A stretch of DNA of 64,000 nt from Rossellomorea aquimaris (GCF_003315075.1 NZ_QNRJ01000010.1:50002-114001), one strand, 5' to 3'. Shown: positions 51,771 through 61,731, numbered from the stretch's first letter. Notes: generated by a model from the sequence alone, not told the origin. A program made the numbers and translations.

Positions 51771-52976
51771 GTGGAAACCCAGACCCAATTTTTTCGTGAT
51801 ACATGGGCAGAAATCAACCTAGATCATTTATATGAAAACGTAAAGAATATTAGAGACCATATCCCTGGAGATGTGAAAGTGTTTGCGGTTGTGAAGGCGA
51901 ATGCTTATGGGCATGGGGATGTGCAAACCGCTTTTACTGCACTTTCTGCCGGGGCACACGGCTTAGCTGTTGCATTCTTAGACGAAGCGATTTCGTTAAG
52001 AAGAGCCGGCGTAACCGCTCCGATTCTCGTATTAGGTGCTACGAGACCGAAAGATGTCAAGATTGCGGCCGATTTGGATATTTCGTTAACCACATTCCAC
52101 CAAGAGTGGCTTGTGGAAGCTGAAAATCAGCTGAAAGAAGGAGATCGATTAAACCTTCATATCAAGTGTGATACCGGGATGGGTCGGATAGGTGTTCGTT
52201 CCACTGAGGAATTAAAGGCTATCGAACAGTATGTTCAAGCTCATTCCCAATTTAAGCTTGAGGGGATCTTTACCCATTTTGCCACAGCCGATGAGTTGAA
52301 CGATGACTATCTTGACCGGCAGTTAGCTCGATTTGAACACATGCTGAATCAATTGGAGTCATTACCGGCTTATATCCATTCTTCAAATAGTGCCGCTACA
52401 TTAAGGAAAACCAACACCCTCTTTAATGCTGTGCGGGTGGGAATTGCCATGTATGGACTGACCCCCTCTCAAGAGATGAAGCCTGTGCTGCCTTTTCCTT
52501 TAAAAGAAGTGTTTTCTCTTCATTCAAGGCTTATTCATACAAAAGAACTTTCAGCTGGAGAGAAAGTGAGCTATGGGGCTACTTATGAAACGGGTGAGGC
52601 AGAGTGGATTGGGACGATCCCGATTGGATACGCTGATGGCTGGCTGCGTAAATTACAAGGTCAGGACGTCATTGTGAACGGTGAGAGAGTTCCAATTGTT
52701 GGAAGGGTCTGTATGGATCAATGTATGATTCGACTGCCTGAATTTCTTGATATGGGTACCCGCGTGACGTTAATAGGCAATCAGGGTGAAGAAGCGATTA
52801 CAATGGATGAAATCGCTGGAAAGCTTGATACCATTAACTATGAGATCCCTTGTATGATCACAACGAGGGTGCCGCGTATCTATATGCGAAACGGGGAGCC
52901 GACGGAAGTATCGAATAAACTCTTATCGACTGGTATTCACAGTCAACAGGAAAATAACCGCAACTTTGATGAATAA
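51771..52976 (+). CDS. alr: alanine racemase
   Basis: The PLP enzyme of about 401 residues interconverts L- and D-alanine for peptidoglycan. The PLP-binding lysine is in VVKANAYGHG (near residue 43), the catalytic Tyr in VSYGATYETG (near 270), and a conserved RVGIAMYG and GRVCMDQCMIRLP are seen. The start is taken at GTG 51771, with GAGGAAG nine bases upstream; GTG 51762 is too close to that site. It is located before ndoAI, as in B. subtilis, and supplies D-Ala to Ddl/MurF, encoded at 39111-41647. Confidence 0.96.
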   Translation: METQTQFFRDTWAEINLDHLYENVKNIRDHIPGDVKVFAVVKANAYGHGDVQTAFTALSAGAHGLAVAFLDEAISLRRAGVTAPILVLGATRPKDVKIAADLDISLTTFHQEWLVEAENQLKEGDRLNLHIKCDTGMGRIGVRSTEELKAIEQYVQAHSQFKLEGIFTHFATADELNDDYLDRQLARFEHMLNQLESLPAYIHSSNSAATLRKTNTLFNAVRVGIAMYGLTPSQEMKPVLPFPLKEVFSLHSRLIHTKELSAGEKVSYGATYETGEAEWIGTIPIGYADGWLRKLQGQDVIVNGERVPIVGRVCMDQCMIRLPEFLDMGTRVTLIGNQGEEAITMDEIAGKLDTINYEIPCMITTRVPRIYMRNGEPTEVSNKLLSTGIHSQQENNRNFDE

Positions 52977-53102
52977 TTAGTATTTTATATGGTGGATAAT
53001 AGAAGAGATTGATAAATTAACTTTTCATTCCCCTTAATTGATGGTATGATAAATATGTTAATGAACAGAAACGGTATGTAGTGATTGGTGGAGGTGTAGT
53101 TT

Positions 53103-53384
53103 GTGTCTGAATCCAGCGCAACAACAGAAATCTTAATTCGTCTACCGCAACAGCTCGTTACAGAATTAGACGGCTTTGCAGATCAAGAAAATGTGAATCG
53201 CAATGAGTTTATTTATCGTGCAACCAAAATGTATTTAAGAGAACGTAAGAAGAGACAATTACGTGAATCTATGAGACGCGGCTATATGGAAATGGCTAAG
53301 ATTAATCTCGCGATCGCTTCAGAAGCGATTCAAGCAGAATATGAGGCAGAACATACAGTCGAACGCTTAGTAAGCGGGGGTTAA
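53103..53384 (+). CDS. ndoAI: EndoAI/MazE-type antitoxin (CopG family)
   Basis: The 93-residue antitoxin has an N-terminal ribbon-helix-helix ([37 protein letters not shown]), as expected for CopG-type autoregulators. An acidic C-terminal tail follows and binds the toxin. It matches B. subtilis EndoAI (YdcD). GTG 53103 follows GGAGGTG. It lies four bases before the toxin gene and is part of the alr-ndoAI-ndoA-rsbR order seen in Bacillus. Confidence 0.94.
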   Translation: MSESSATTEILIRLPQQLVTELDGFADQENVNRNEFIYRATKMYLRERKKRQLRESMRRGYMEMAKINLAIASEAIQAEYEAEHTVERLVSGG

Positions 53385-53388
53385 TCCT

Positions 53389-53739
53389 TTGATTGTAAAG
53401 CGTGGTGACGTATATTTTGCAGACCTTTCTCCTGTTGTAGGATCAGAACAAGGCGGAGTTCGGCCGGTACTTGTTATTCAAAATGATATAGGGAACAGGT
53501 TTAGTCCCACAATTATTGTAGCTGCCATTACCGCTCAAATTCAAAAAGCGAAACTGCCTACTCATGTTGAAATTGATGCAAAACGTTATGGCTTTGAACG
53601 TGATTCCGTTATCTTGCTTGAACAGATTCGAACGATTGATAAACAACGTCTTACCGATAAGATTACGCACTTGGATGATGAGATGATGGAAAAAGTGGAT
53701 GACGCCCTGCAAATCAGCGTGGGTCTAATCCAGTTCTAA
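53389..53739 (+). CDS. ndoA: EndoA/MazF-type mRNA interferase toxin
   Basis: The 116-residue endoribonuclease (MazF family) is exactly the size of B. subtilis EndoA, which cuts RNA at UACAU. Catalytic residues Arg25 ([10 protein letters not shown]) and Thr48 (IIVAAITAQ) are at the expected positions. It starts at TTG 53389 with GGGGG eight bases upstream, four bases after the antitoxin stop. Its activity is held back by the upstream antitoxin. It is followed by a terminator, then the rsb operon. Confidence 0.96.
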   Translation: MIVKRGDVYFADLSPVVGSEQGGVRPVLVIQNDIGNRFSPTIIVAAITAQIQKAKLPTHVEIDAKRYGFERDSVILLEQIRTIDKQRLTDKITHLDDEMMEKVDDALQISVGLIQF

Positions 53740-53807
53740 CCATGAGCTTTTCATCGTGCAGATACTTTATCATGCTATACAATAGGAACAATATAACTTC
53801 AAACCAG

Positions 53808-53851
53808 AAGGCTTGCTGATCAACAACATTCTTGATCATTAAGCCTTTTTG
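53808..53851 (+). terminator. intrinsic terminator after ndoA
   Basis: AAGGCTT + TGATCAA arms (53808-53823) pair with TTGATCA + AAGCCTT (53832-53847), followed by T5. The rest of the 413-base gap to rsbRA is A/T-rich and holds no visible gene; the rsbR promoter should lie here. Confidence 0.85.
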
Positions 53852-54152
53852 TTTTGTCTTTTTTTCTTTTTAGAAGAGAAGTCTAGTTCCAATTAACCCC
53901 AAAAGAAGAATATGGATAATGGAAATATAGTCAATTTTATGACAAAACACCGTAAACAATTTATAATGGGAAAAGTAAGCACTAAAAATACCCGAAAAGG
54001 CATAGGTTTTTTCTTTTTTGTATTTATTTGTTACTATTAAAGTAATTGCGTCATTTTTTTCGTTCACTGTTGTAAACTACTTTAAAATTAAGTTACATCA
54101 TTCGGCATAAATACGAACTACAAATTTCATATGATAGAATGGAGAGAACTAA

Positions 54153-54983
54153 ATGTTTAGTGAAGTCACGGATTATATTGAGAATAATAAATCAGATATC
54201 ACTAGTATTTGGATGGAACGAATGAGGAACGAAGCGGATGAGAAGTTTCTTCAAGTTGTTTCAGATCAAGTTTTTACTAAGACAAGCCATGAGTTTGTAG
54301 AAATGATTGCTTCTAACTTAAGGGATTCCAAGGAGTTCAATAGCCGGTTGGAGGATTTCGCTGAAAAGGTTGTCAGGTTAGGTTGGCCTCTGACATTTGT
54401 GACAACTGCTTTAGGTACATTTGGTAAAGTGGTTTACGAAGGTATGACTAAGGATCAGCTGATCACAGATGAAAATCACGCTTCACAGGTTGAGAAGTTT
54501 GACCAATGGCTGACACCGATGTATAACAAAGTGGTTAAAGCTTATACAGAATCGTGGGAAAGAACGGTTTCTCTTCAAAAGATAGCATTGCAGGAATTAT
54601 CTGCACCACTTATACCGGTATTTGAAAAGATTTCCATAATGCCTCTTGTCGGCACCATCGATACTGAACGTGCCCGTTTGATCATGGAAAACCTGTTAAA
54701 TGGTGTGGTGAAGCATAGAGCGGAAGTTGTGCTGATTGATATTACAGGTGTACCGGTAGTGGATACCATGGTCGCTCACCATATCATTCAGGCGGCAGAA
54801 GCCGTGCGTTTAGTCGGGGCAAAGTGTATGCTGGTGGGAATCAGACCTGAGATTGCCCAGACGATCGTTAATTTAGGAATTGATCTTAATCAATTCAGTA
54901 CAAATAGTACGTTAAGAAAAGGAATAGAAAAGGCTCTGGAAATGACAAATCGAAAAATAGTTTCGGCGGAGGGATTAGAGTGA
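54153..54983 (+). CDS. rsbRA: stressosome co-antagonist RsbRA
   Basis: The 276-residue protein has an N-terminal non-heme globin-like sensory domain (about residues 1-135) and a C-terminal STAS domain. The STAS part holds [26 protein letters not shown] and the phosphorylation region [25 protein letters not shown], with threonines matching Thr171 and Thr205 of B. subtilis. With RsbS it builds the stressosome and releases RsbT under stress. It starts at ATG 54153 and overlaps rsbS by four bases. Confidence 0.95.
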   Translation: MFSEVTDYIENNKSDITSIWMERMRNEADEKFLQVVSDQVFTKTSHEFVEMIASNLRDSKEFNSRLEDFAEKVVRLGWPLTFVTTALGTFGKVVYEGMTKDQLITDENHASQVEKFDQWLTPMYNKVVKAYTESWERTVSLQKIALQELSAPLIPVFEKISIMPLVGTIDTERARLIMENLLNGVVKHRAEVVLIDITGVPVVDTMVAHHIIQAAEAVRLVGAKCMLVGIRPEIAQTIVNLGIDLNQFSTNSTLRKGIEKALEMTNRKIVSAEGLE

Positions 54984-55336
54984 GAATACCAATTTTAAAG
55001 CTGCATGATTGTTTGTTGATTTCCATTCAGTGGGAGCTTGATGATCAAACAGCCCTTCAATTTCAAGAAGATCTTCTGCAGAAGATTCACGAAACCAGCG
55101 CCAGAGGGGTAGTAATCGATATTACTTCCATAGATTTTATAGATTCATTCATTGCTAAAGTACTTGGTGATGTTATAAACATGTCAAGATTAATGGGTGC
55201 TAAAGTAGTCATCACGGGCATCCAGCCTGCTGTAGCGATAACGTTGATCGAGCTTGGTATCAGGTTAGAGGACGTCCTGACCGCTCTGGATCTGGAAAAA
55301 GGTCTGGAGAAATTACAATTGGAACTGGGGGACTAG
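54980..55336 (+). CDS. rsbS: stressosome scaffold protein RsbS
   Basis: The 118-residue single STAS domain is close to B. subtilis RsbS. The phosphorylated serine is Ser56 in [14 protein letters not shown] (Ser59 in B. subtilis, shifted by three residues). It binds RsbT when unphosphorylated. GTG 54980 overlaps the rsbRA stop and follows GGAGGG. The gene ends three bases before rsbT. Confidence 0.97.
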   Translation: MRIPILKLHDCLLISIQWELDDQTALQFQEDLLQKIHETSARGVVIDITSIDFIDSFIAKVLGDVINMSRLMGAKVVITGIQPAVAITLIELGIRLEDVLTALDLEKGLEKLQLELGD

Positions 55337-55338
55337 GT

Positions 55339-55740
55339 ATGGATAGCCAATCCTGCGTGAAGATCACGAATGAATGGGACATCGTTGCTGCCCGCCAGTT
55401 AGGGAGGAATGTAGCGAAAGAGCTCGGATTCGGGACCGTTGACCAAGCTCGTATCACTACGGCTATCAGCGAATTAGCACGGAACATATATTTATATGCT
55501 GGCTATGGTCAGATTTGTATTGAAAAGTTATTCGATTCCGGGAAAAAAGGTGTGCGAATTATCGCATTGGATGAAGGTCCCGGTATTGCAGATATTAGAA
55601 AAGTAATGGAAGATGGATATTCCACATCAGGCGGCTTAGGAGCAGGTTTGCCTGGAGTAAAGCGTTTAATGGACGAGTTTAACGTCGAGTCTGTGCCTGG
55701 AGAAGGGACGGATATCAGAGCGACTAAGTGGCTCCGCTAG
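55339..55740 (+). CDS. rsbT: serine/threonine kinase RsbT
   Basis: The 133-residue GHKL kinase phosphorylates RsbRA and RsbS and, once released, activates RsbU. Bergerat motifs are ISELARNIYLYAG (N box), LDEGPGIADI (G1) and GGLGAGLPGVKRLMDEF (G2). ATG 55339 is two bases past the rsbS stop. Length and order match B. subtilis. Confidence 0.97.
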   Translation: MDSQSCVKITNEWDIVAARQLGRNVAKELGFGTVDQARITTAISELARNIYLYAGYGQICIEKLFDSGKKGVRIIALDEGPGIADIRKVMEDGYSTSGGLGAGLPGVKRLMDEFNVESVPGEGTDIRATKWLR

Positions 55741-55750
55741 GGGGAGTTAA

Positions 55751-56761
55751 ATGAATTTCAGAGATTTAATGGATTCTAAATATAGAGAAATTATAGAGCA
55801 CTATCTAAACGAACAAGATGAAAAAGCCCTTTATTTAGGACAGAAATTTAGTCGTAAATCAATTGAGCACCATGTTTCGCCAGAGGAAATCATTAGTCTC
55901 CATAAGAGTGTGATATTAGAAATGGAGCCTAATATACCACATCAAGTGCTTCACTCATTCGATATTTTACTTGAAGTCATGATTGGCTATGGTTTTGCTT
56001 ATCGCGAGCATCAGAGTCTACGAACCAAACAACAAGAATTAAATAACGAAATAGATGTAGCATCCAATATGCAACAAACCCTGTTAGGGACGGTCATCCC
56101 TACCGTGGAAGCCTTGGACATTGGAGCTGTAAGTGTACCTGCCAAAAAGATGAACGGAGATTACTATCACTTTGTTCAGGATGAGAATGACAGCGTCAGT
56201 GTTGCCATTGCCGATGTAATTGGTAAGGGTATACCTGCAGCTCTTTGCATGTCCATGATCAAGTATGCCATGGATAGTTTACCTGAATACCGGAATGAAC
56301 CTAATGCTGTTTTGGAAAGCTTAAACAGAGTAGTGGAACAAAATGTGGATGCAAGTATGTTCATAACAATGTTTTACGGTGTATACAATTCGAAGGAACA
56401 TCTATTTTCATACTCATCAGCTGGGCATGAACCCGGCTTTTTTTATAGAGCGTCAACCAATGAATTTGAAGATCTTGATGCAAAGGGTCTTCTATTAGGT
56501 GTAGATAAAAAAGCGAAGTACCGACAATACGAAAGACAAGTTGAGACAGGTGATATGATCATCCTTCTCTCCGATGGAGTAACAGAGTGCCGTTCCGAAG
56601 ATGGCTTCATCGAAAGGGAAGATTTGGTTCAATTAATAAGCAAGTACCATCACCTCCCCCCTCAAGAGATTGTCAATAATGTATACAAACAACTCGAGAA
56701 GATGCAGCACTTTGAGCTTAGAGACGATTTCACTCTAATCATCATAAAAAGAAATTCATAA
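55751..56761 (+). CDS. rsbU: PP2C-type phosphatase RsbU
   Basis: The 336-residue activator has an N-terminal four-helix RsbT-binding domain (about residues 1-85) and a SpoIIE-type PP2C domain (about 115-336). Metal-binding Asp residues are in MNGDYYHF, ADVIGKGIPAAL, and LLSDGVTECR and LRDDFTLIII near the end. It dephosphorylates RsbV to start the sigma-B response. It follows rsbT by ten bases. Confidence 0.96.
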   Translation: MNFRDLMDSKYREIIEHYLNEQDEKALYLGQKFSRKSIEHHVSPEEIISLHKSVILEMEPNIPHQVLHSFDILLEVMIGYGFAYREHQSLRTKQQELNNEIDVASNMQQTLLGTVIPTVEALDIGAVSVPAKKMNGDYYHFVQDENDSVSVAIADVIGKGIPAALCMSMIKYAMDSLPEYRNEPNAVLESLNRVVEQNVDASMFITMFYGVYNSKEHLFSYSSAGHEPGFFYRASTNEFEDLDAKGLLLGVDKKAKYRQYERQVETGDMIILLSDGVTECRSEDGFIEREDLVQLISKYHHLPPQEIVNNVYKQLEKMQHFELRDDFTLIIIKRNS

Positions 56762-56766
56762 ATAAA

Positions 56767-56792
56767 GTTTATTCTTGTTATAAATAGGGTAA
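56767..56792 (+). promoter_or_regulatory. sigma-B autoregulatory promoter upstream of rsbV
   Basis: GTTTAT (56767-56772) and GGGTAA (56787-56792) are spaced by 14 bases, close to the sigma-B consensus GTTTAA-N12-15-GGGTAT. Its position before rsbV is the same as in B. subtilis. Confidence 0.85.
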
Positions 56793-56841
56793 ATGTATAA
56801 AGACTTATTATAAATGTTGCCAAAAAAAAGGTGGTCTTTTT

Positions 56842-57174
56842 ATGAACTTATCAATAGATATGAAAGAAAAAGAGAACGAGCTACTCGTCAAAGTAGCCGG
56901 TGAAATTGATGCATATACAGCTCCAAAGCTTAAAGAAACGCTTCTACCCTCTGCTGAGGCTGATGATAAAGATATAACGGTGGATCTTTCAGACGTATCA
57001 TATATGGATAGTACTGGATTAGGTGTATTTGTTGGTCTTTTCAAAACGGTTAAAGCTCGCGGTGGGCAATTAAATCTAATCGGTTTATCCGATCGTCTGC
57101 AGAGACTGTTTGATATTACAGGTTTAGGGGATATTATGAATATTAATTCCAAGGTAGAAGGTGGCGTGGAATGA
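56842..57174 (+). CDS. rsbV: anti-anti-sigma factor RsbV
   Basis: The 110-residue STAS protein binds RsbW and frees sigma-B when unphosphorylated. The phosphorylated Ser57 lies in [14 protein letters not shown], preceded by ITVDLSD. ATG 56842 has AGGTGG upstream. The stop overlaps the rsbW start (ATGA), so the two are translationally coupled. Confidence 0.97.
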   Translation: MNLSIDMKEKENELLVKVAGEIDAYTAPKLKETLLPSAEADDKDITVDLSDVSYMDSTGLGVFVGLFKTVKARGGQLNLIGLSDRLQRLFDITGLGDIMNINSKVEGGVE

Positions 57175-57641
57175 TGAAAGCTTTTGATTACATCGAGATG
57201 AAGATCCCCGCAAAGCCGGAATATGTCGGGGTCATTCGTTTGACGCTTTCAGGAATTGCAAGTCGTATGGGATTTGACTACGATGCAATTGAGGATTTGA
57301 AGATTGCTACTAGTGAAGCTATCACAAATGCGGTTCAGCATGCGTATAAAGACAACGACGGAGAAGTGGTTGTTGGATTCGCGCTATATGAGGATCGTCT
57401 TGAGGTTATGGTAGCGGATCACGGTGAAAGTTTTGATTTTAAAGAAATTCGCAGTGCTGTTGGTCCTTATCATGCCGATCATTCAGTGGAGTTCTTAAGA
57501 GAAGGTGGGTTAGGTCTTTACCTTATCGAGAGCTTGATGGATGATGTAAAAGTGCATCACAAGGAGGGAGTGACAGTCTTTATGACTAAATTCCTATCAG
57601 GGGAGCAGGTGGAGAGGGATGAAAAAACTATCTCAACCTAA
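57171..57641 (+). CDS. rsbW: anti-sigma-B kinase RsbW
   Basis: The 156-residue GHKL anti-sigma factor binds sigma-B or phosphorylates RsbV. Motifs are [14 protein letters not shown] (N box), VADHGESFD (G1) and [16 protein letters not shown] (G2). ATG 57171 overlaps the rsbV stop (57174 is also possible). The end overlaps sigB by 23 bases, the usual arrangement. Confidence 0.97.
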   Translation: MMKAFDYIEMKIPAKPEYVGVIRLTLSGIASRMGFDYDAIEDLKIATSEAITNAVQHAYKDNDGEVVVGFALYEDRLEVMVADHGESFDFKEIRSAVGPYHADHSVEFLREGGLGLYLIESLMDDVKVHHKEGVTVFMTKFLSGEQVERDEKTIST

Positions 57642-58416
57642 CCAGCAGGCTCAAAAAGAAAAAGTACTTCAATGGATCAAAGACTATCAGGAAAGACAAG
57701 ATGATGATGCACAAAGTCAACTGATCTTACATTACCAGAATCTTGTTGAGTCCATTGCGAGGAAATATTCAAAGGGAAGATCTTTCCACGAAGACATTAT
57801 CCAGGTAGGGATGATTGGATTGCTTGGTGCAATCAGAAGGTACGATGAATCTTTCGGTAGATCATTCGAGGCATTTGCGATTCCGACAATCATTGGAGAG
57901 ATAAAAAGGTTCCTGCGAGATAAAACGTGGAGCGTACATGTTCCACGAAGAATAAAAGAGCTTGGTCCGAAAATAAAATCTACGGTTGAAGAGTTAACAA
58001 ACCAATTAGAACGTTCTCCTCAAGTCCATGAAATTGCTGAATATCTGGAAGTTAGTGAAGAGGAAGTTCTGGAAGCAATGGAAATGGGCAGGAGTTATCA
58101 AGCGTTATCAGTGGATCACTCGATTGAAGCGGATTCAGAGGGAAGCACTGTTACAATATTGGATATTGTGGGAGACCAGGATGAGGGCTACGAGAAAGTC
58201 AATCAGCGACTCGTTCTTGAGAAAGTGCTTCATGTTCTTTCCGACAGAGAAAAGGCTATTATACAACACACCTATTTAGAAAATTTAAGCCAAAAAGAAG
58301 CTGGCGAGAAGCTCGGCATTTCCCAAATGCATGTTTCCCGTTTACAAAGAAGAGCGATCAAAAAGCTTAGGGAAGCCATTCAGGAAGAGATGAACGATTC
58401 GGAGAGTCATTATTAA
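57619..58416 (+). CDS. sigB: RNA polymerase sigma factor SigB
   Basis: The 265-residue general-stress sigma factor has region 2 HEDIIQVGMIGLLGAIRRYDESFGRSFEAFAIPTIIGEIKRFLRDKTWSVHVPRR. Region 3 and region 4 helix-turn-helix LSQKEAGEKLGISQMHVSRLQRRAIKKL follow. ATG 57619 follows GGAGAGGG inside the rsbW gene. It directs stress genes through promoters such as the one at 56767-56792. The stop overlaps the rsbX start. Confidence 0.97.
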   Translation: MKKLSQPNQQAQKEKVLQWIKDYQERQDDDAQSQLILHYQNLVESIARKYSKGRSFHEDIIQVGMIGLLGAIRRYDESFGRSFEAFAIPTIIGEIKRFLRDKTWSVHVPRRIKELGPKIKSTVEELTNQLERSPQVHEIAEYLEVSEEEVLEAMEMGRSYQALSVDHSIEADSEGSTVTILDIVGDQDEGYEKVNQRLVLEKVLHVLSDREKAIIQHTYLENLSQKEAGEKLGISQMHVSRLQRRAIKKLREAIQEEMNDSESHY

Positions 58417-59012
58417 TGGCTTATCTTCAACAAAATGAAATAGAGCTTTATGCAGAGCAAGTATCGAAAAACGGAAATCCTTATTGTGGAGACAGTTATT
58501 TCTATACCTCTACAAGCGAATACTTTATCTGTGTTTTGGCCGATGGTTTAGGAAGTGGGAAGTTTGCTTATGAATCGTCTCATGTGGTCGTCGATATAGT
58601 GGAAGAGCATCACCATGAGGATGTTGAAACCCTCATGAGTCGTTGTAACGAAGCTCTTCAGAAAAAACGAGGCGCTGCAGTAGCGATCATTAAAGCGTAT
58701 TACCATTCCAAAGAGTTTGTGTATAGCTGTGTAGGAAATATACGTTTTTATATGTATGCACCTGAAGGAAAGATGACTTATCCATTACCGGTTACAGGGT
58801 ATTTATCCGGAAGACCGCAAACATATAAGACCCAACGTTTTCATTACGATTCCAACTCAAGATTTCTCATTCACTCAGATGGACTGAGTATATCAGGAGT
58901 AAAGAATATCCTTCAAAGATATCCAACGCTTCATGGCGCTTTAGGTGATATTCAATCTCTAGTCGACGGTACATCAGACGATACAACATACATTATAGGA
59001 AACTTACTCTAA
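58416..59012 (+). CDS. rsbX: PP2C-type feedback phosphatase RsbX
   Basis: The 198-residue PP2C-like phosphatase returns RsbRA and RsbS to the resting state. Metal-site stretches are GDSYFY and VLADGLGSGKFAYESS near the start, IHSDGLSISG and SDDTTYIIGNLL at the end. ATG 58416 overlaps the sigB stop (TAATG). It closes the operon with a terminator inside its last codons. Confidence 0.95.
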   Translation: MAYLQQNEIELYAEQVSKNGNPYCGDSYFYTSTSEYFICVLADGLGSGKFAYESSHVVVDIVEEHHHEDVETLMSRCNEALQKKRGAAVAIIKAYYHSKEFVYSCVGNIRFYMYAPEGKMTYPLPVTGYLSGRPQTYKTQRFHYDSNSRFLIHSDGLSISGVKNILQRYPTLHGALGDIQSLVDGTSDDTTYIIGNLL

Positions 59013-59034
59013 CGGTCTTAGGGTAAGTTTTTTT
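59001..59034 (+). terminator. intrinsic terminator of the sigma-B operon
   Basis: AACTTACTCT (59001-59010) pairs with AGGGTAAGTT, with one mismatch, then T7. It overlaps the rsbX stop codon. Confidence 0.85.
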
Positions 59035-59215
59035 GTTTAGGATCTTTTCACAGAAACAGTTGGATTTTAACTCACCCCAGTAATCCAGTGCGCGATGGAT
59101 GGGGGATCGGTTCAATATATCTTATAACTGATTTTTGAAAATCATAATTTTGTTAATTTTATTCTTCCTTTAAATTAGTTTGGATATTTATGCTGATGTA
59201 GTAGAGAAGAGTGGA

Positions 59216-59336
59216 TTGTAGCGGAAGGCACTTAACTCCTGCGGGAAATAGAGGAAAGGTCGAGACCCCACAGACGGAACGTCGAGGAGGCTCGACTTCC
59301 TCCCCGCGGAAAGGAAGTGCCTGGAGCGGAAAGGAA
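59216..59336 (+). repeat. palindromic intergenic repeat, copy 3
   Basis: Arms GGCACTT (59227-59233) and AAGTGCC (59315-59321), with inner GTCGAG (59259-59264) and CTCGAC (59291-59296). Words ACTCCTGCGGGAA, GAGACCCC, GAGGAGGCTCGAC, CCCGCGGAAAGG and TGGAGCGGAAA match copy 1 reversed. It fills part of the 460-base rsbX-tex gap; the remainder holds the tex promoter region but no gene. Confidence 0.85.
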
Positions 59337-59474
59337 CGGTCACAGTGTGGATTGGGGAGACGGAGTTTTCATTTCAATTCATCAGATATATGCTTTATGT
59401 TAAGCCCCCCTTTTCAATCCTCAAAGACAGTTATGGTAAAATAAATAAGAATCCTTTTAATGGAGGTAATACAA

Positions 59475-61643
59475 TTGGCAACAACATTAACAAATCAAGA
59501 ACCATTACTTATCAGAGTATCCAAAGAATTGAACCTATCAATAAAAAACGTGAAAAACGTCATCTCACTACTGGAGGAAGGAAACACAGTTCCTTTCATC
59601 GCACGGTACCGGAAAGAACAAACCGGAGCACTAGACGAAGTTCAAATCCGTAATATTATGGATAAATGGAATTACCTGCAAAATTTAGAGCAGAGAAAAG
59701 AAGAAGTTATTCGATTGATCGAAGAACAGGGGAAGTTGACGGAAGAGTTAACCCATGCCATTAAAAAGGCGGATAAGCTGCAAACGGTAGAAGATTTGTA
59801 CCGTCCATATAAGCAAAAGAGAAGAACAAAAGCGACCGTAGCGAAAGAAAAAGGACTGGAACCCCTGGCGGAATGGCTCCTTACATTCCCGGCATCAGGA
59901 GAGCTTGAAGAAAAGGCTTCTCTCTACGTGTCTGAAGAAAAGGAAGTAATGACAACCGAGGAAGCTTTAAATGGAGCAAAAGACATTATTGCTGAGTACA
60001 TTTCCGATGAAGCTTCATACCGAGAATACATAAGAAGTTATACGTTCCGTAAAGGGTTAATTGAATCAAAGGTAAAAAAGGAAGAACAGGACGAAAAAAA
60101 GGTCTTCGAAATGTACTACTCTTATCAAGAACCCATTCATAAAGTAGTTCCTCACCGCATTTTAGCAATGAACAGAGGGGAAAAGGAAGATATATTAAAG
60201 GTGAATATCCAGCCTGATGCAGAAGGTATCCTTAGCTATTTGCAAAGACAGGTCATTAAAAATATTCATTCCATCTCCGTCCCTCTTGTGAAAGAAGCGG
60301 TGGAAGATAGCTATAAAAGACTGATCCAACCATCGGTAGAAAGAGAAATTCGTAATGAATTAACAGAGAAAGCAGAGGATCAAGCCATTCATATCTTCTC
60401 AGAAAACTTGAGAAAGTTATTGCTTCAGCCACCGATGAAAGGAAAGATGGTCTTGGGTGTCGATCCCGCTTTCCGAACAGGCTGCAAATTAGCGGTCATT
60501 GATGAAACAGGAAAAACTCTTGATATAAATGTGATTTATCCACATTCATCCCAATCTCAACTCGCAAAAGCGGAAGAAGCAATCAAATCGATAATGACAA
60601 AATATTCGATTGAGGTTGTGGCTATTGGGAATGGGACGGCATCCAGGGAAACCGAGCAATTTGTCGTGAATGTGTTAAAAGATATGGATCAATCGATCTT
60701 CTATTTAATAGTCAACGAAGCGGGAGCGAGTGTTTATTCAGCATCAGATGTGGCAAGGGAAGAGTTTCCGGACCTTCAGGTTGAAGAAAGAAGTGCCGTC
60801 TCCATCGCAAGAAGATTACAGGATCCGTTAGCTGAATTAGTGAAAATCGATCCTAAATCAGTTGGAGTTGGGCAATATCAACATGATGTTTCACAAAAGA
60901 AGCTAAATGAATCATTAACTTTCGTAGTGGAAACGGCTGTAAACCAAGTGGGCGTAAATGTGAATACTGCCTCCTCATCACTATTGCAATATGTTGCGGG
61001 ACTCTCCAAGACGGTGGCTACTAATATTGTGAAAAAGAGAGAAGAAGAAGGCAAGTTTGTTTCCAGATCCCAATTAAAGAAAATTCCAAGACTGGGTGCA
61101 AAAACGTACGAGCAATGTATTGGATTCCTGAGAATAATGGATGGGAAAGAGATACTTGATCGAACATCTATTCATCCGGACAATTATAACGATGTGAAGA
61201 AGCTTCTTATGAAAGTCGGGTTGAGTGTAGCTGACATCGGGTCAGAAGAATTGAAACAGTCTTTGAACCAATTGAATTTGGAAGAGGTTTCTCTTGAGTT
61301 GGAAATAGGAAGATTAACGCTGAAAGATATTGTAGATTCGTTAATTCGACCAGGGCGTGATCCGCGGGATGAATTTCCTAAACCTCTTCTCAAGAAGGAT
61401 GTCTTGAAACTAGAAGATTTAACACAAGGTATGGAGTTGCAAGGGACCGTAAGAAATGTAGTGGATTTCGGTGCGTTTATCGATGTTGGTGTGAAACAAG
61501 ATGGACTTGTCCATATTTCAAAACTGAAAAATGGTTTCGTTAAGCATCCATTAGATGTGGTGTCTGTTGGGGATGTTGTAACCGTTTGGGTTGATAGCGT
61601 GGATGTTCAAAAAGGCAGAGTCGCATTGACGATGATTCAATAA
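59475..61643 (+). CDS. Tex family RNA-binding protein (YdcI)
   Basis: The protein of about 722 residues is of normal length for Tex, a transcription accessory protein with nucleic-acid binding. The order is an N-terminal helical domain (TVPFIARYRKEQTG), a YqgF/RNase H-like domain (MVLGVDPAFRTGCKLAVID), HhH domains (PRLGAKTYEQCIGFLRIMDG) and a C-terminal S1 domain (GMELQGTVRNVVDFGAFIDVGVKQDGLVHISKL). TTG 59475 is used, with GGAGG eight bases upstream; ATG 59460 overlaps that site. It follows rsbX as in B. subtilis ydcI. Confidence 0.95.
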   Translation: MATTLTNQEPLLIRVSKELNLSIKNVKNVISLLEEGNTVPFIARYRKEQTGALDEVQIRNIMDKWNYLQNLEQRKEEVIRLIEEQGKLTEELTHAIKKADKLQTVEDLYRPYKQKRRTKATVAKEKGLEPLAEWLLTFPASGELEEKASLYVSEEKEVMTTEEALNGAKDIIAEYISDEASYREYIRSYTFRKGLIESKVKKEEQDEKKVFEMYYSYQEPIHKVVPHRILAMNRGEKEDILKVNIQPDAEGILSYLQRQVIKNIHSISVPLVKEAVEDSYKRLIQPSVEREIRNELTEKAEDQAIHIFSENLRKLLLQPPMKGKMVLGVDPAFRTGCKLAVIDETGKTLDINVIYPHSSQSQLAKAEEAIKSIMTKYSIEVVAIGNGTASRETEQFVVNVLKDMDQSIFYLIVNEAGASVYSASDVAREEFPDLQVEERSAVSIARRLQDPLAELVKIDPKSVGVGQYQHDVSQKKLNESLTFVVETAVNQVGVNVNTASSSLLQYVAGLSKTVATNIVKKREEEGKFVSRSQLKKIPRLGAKTYEQCIGFLRIMDGKEILDRTSIHPDNYNDVKKLLMKVGLSVADIGSEELKQSLNQLNLEEVSLELEIGRLTLKDIVDSLIRPGRDPRDEFPKPLLKKDVLKLEDLTQGMELQGTVRNVVDFGAFIDVGVKQDGLVHISKLKNGFVKHPLDVVSVGDVVTVWVDSVDVQKGRVALTMIQ

Positions 61644-61648
61644 TCAGG

Positions 61649-61699
61649 TAAGAGCTGACTGCGTGGTAGTGAATGCTATCTCAGGTCAGCTCTTTTTGC
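61649..61699 (+). terminator. intrinsic terminator after tex
   Basis: AAGAGCTGAC (61650-61659) pairs with GTCAGCTCTT (61685-61694), followed by TTTT. Confidence 0.85.
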
Positions 61700-61731
61700 C
61701 ATTTAGGATGGGGCATGATTAATGTCCATAC

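Noticed and set aside
59211..59444. Plus-strand frame of 77 codons upstream of tex
   Set aside because: It is made of palindromic repeat copy 3 and lacks a ribosome site.
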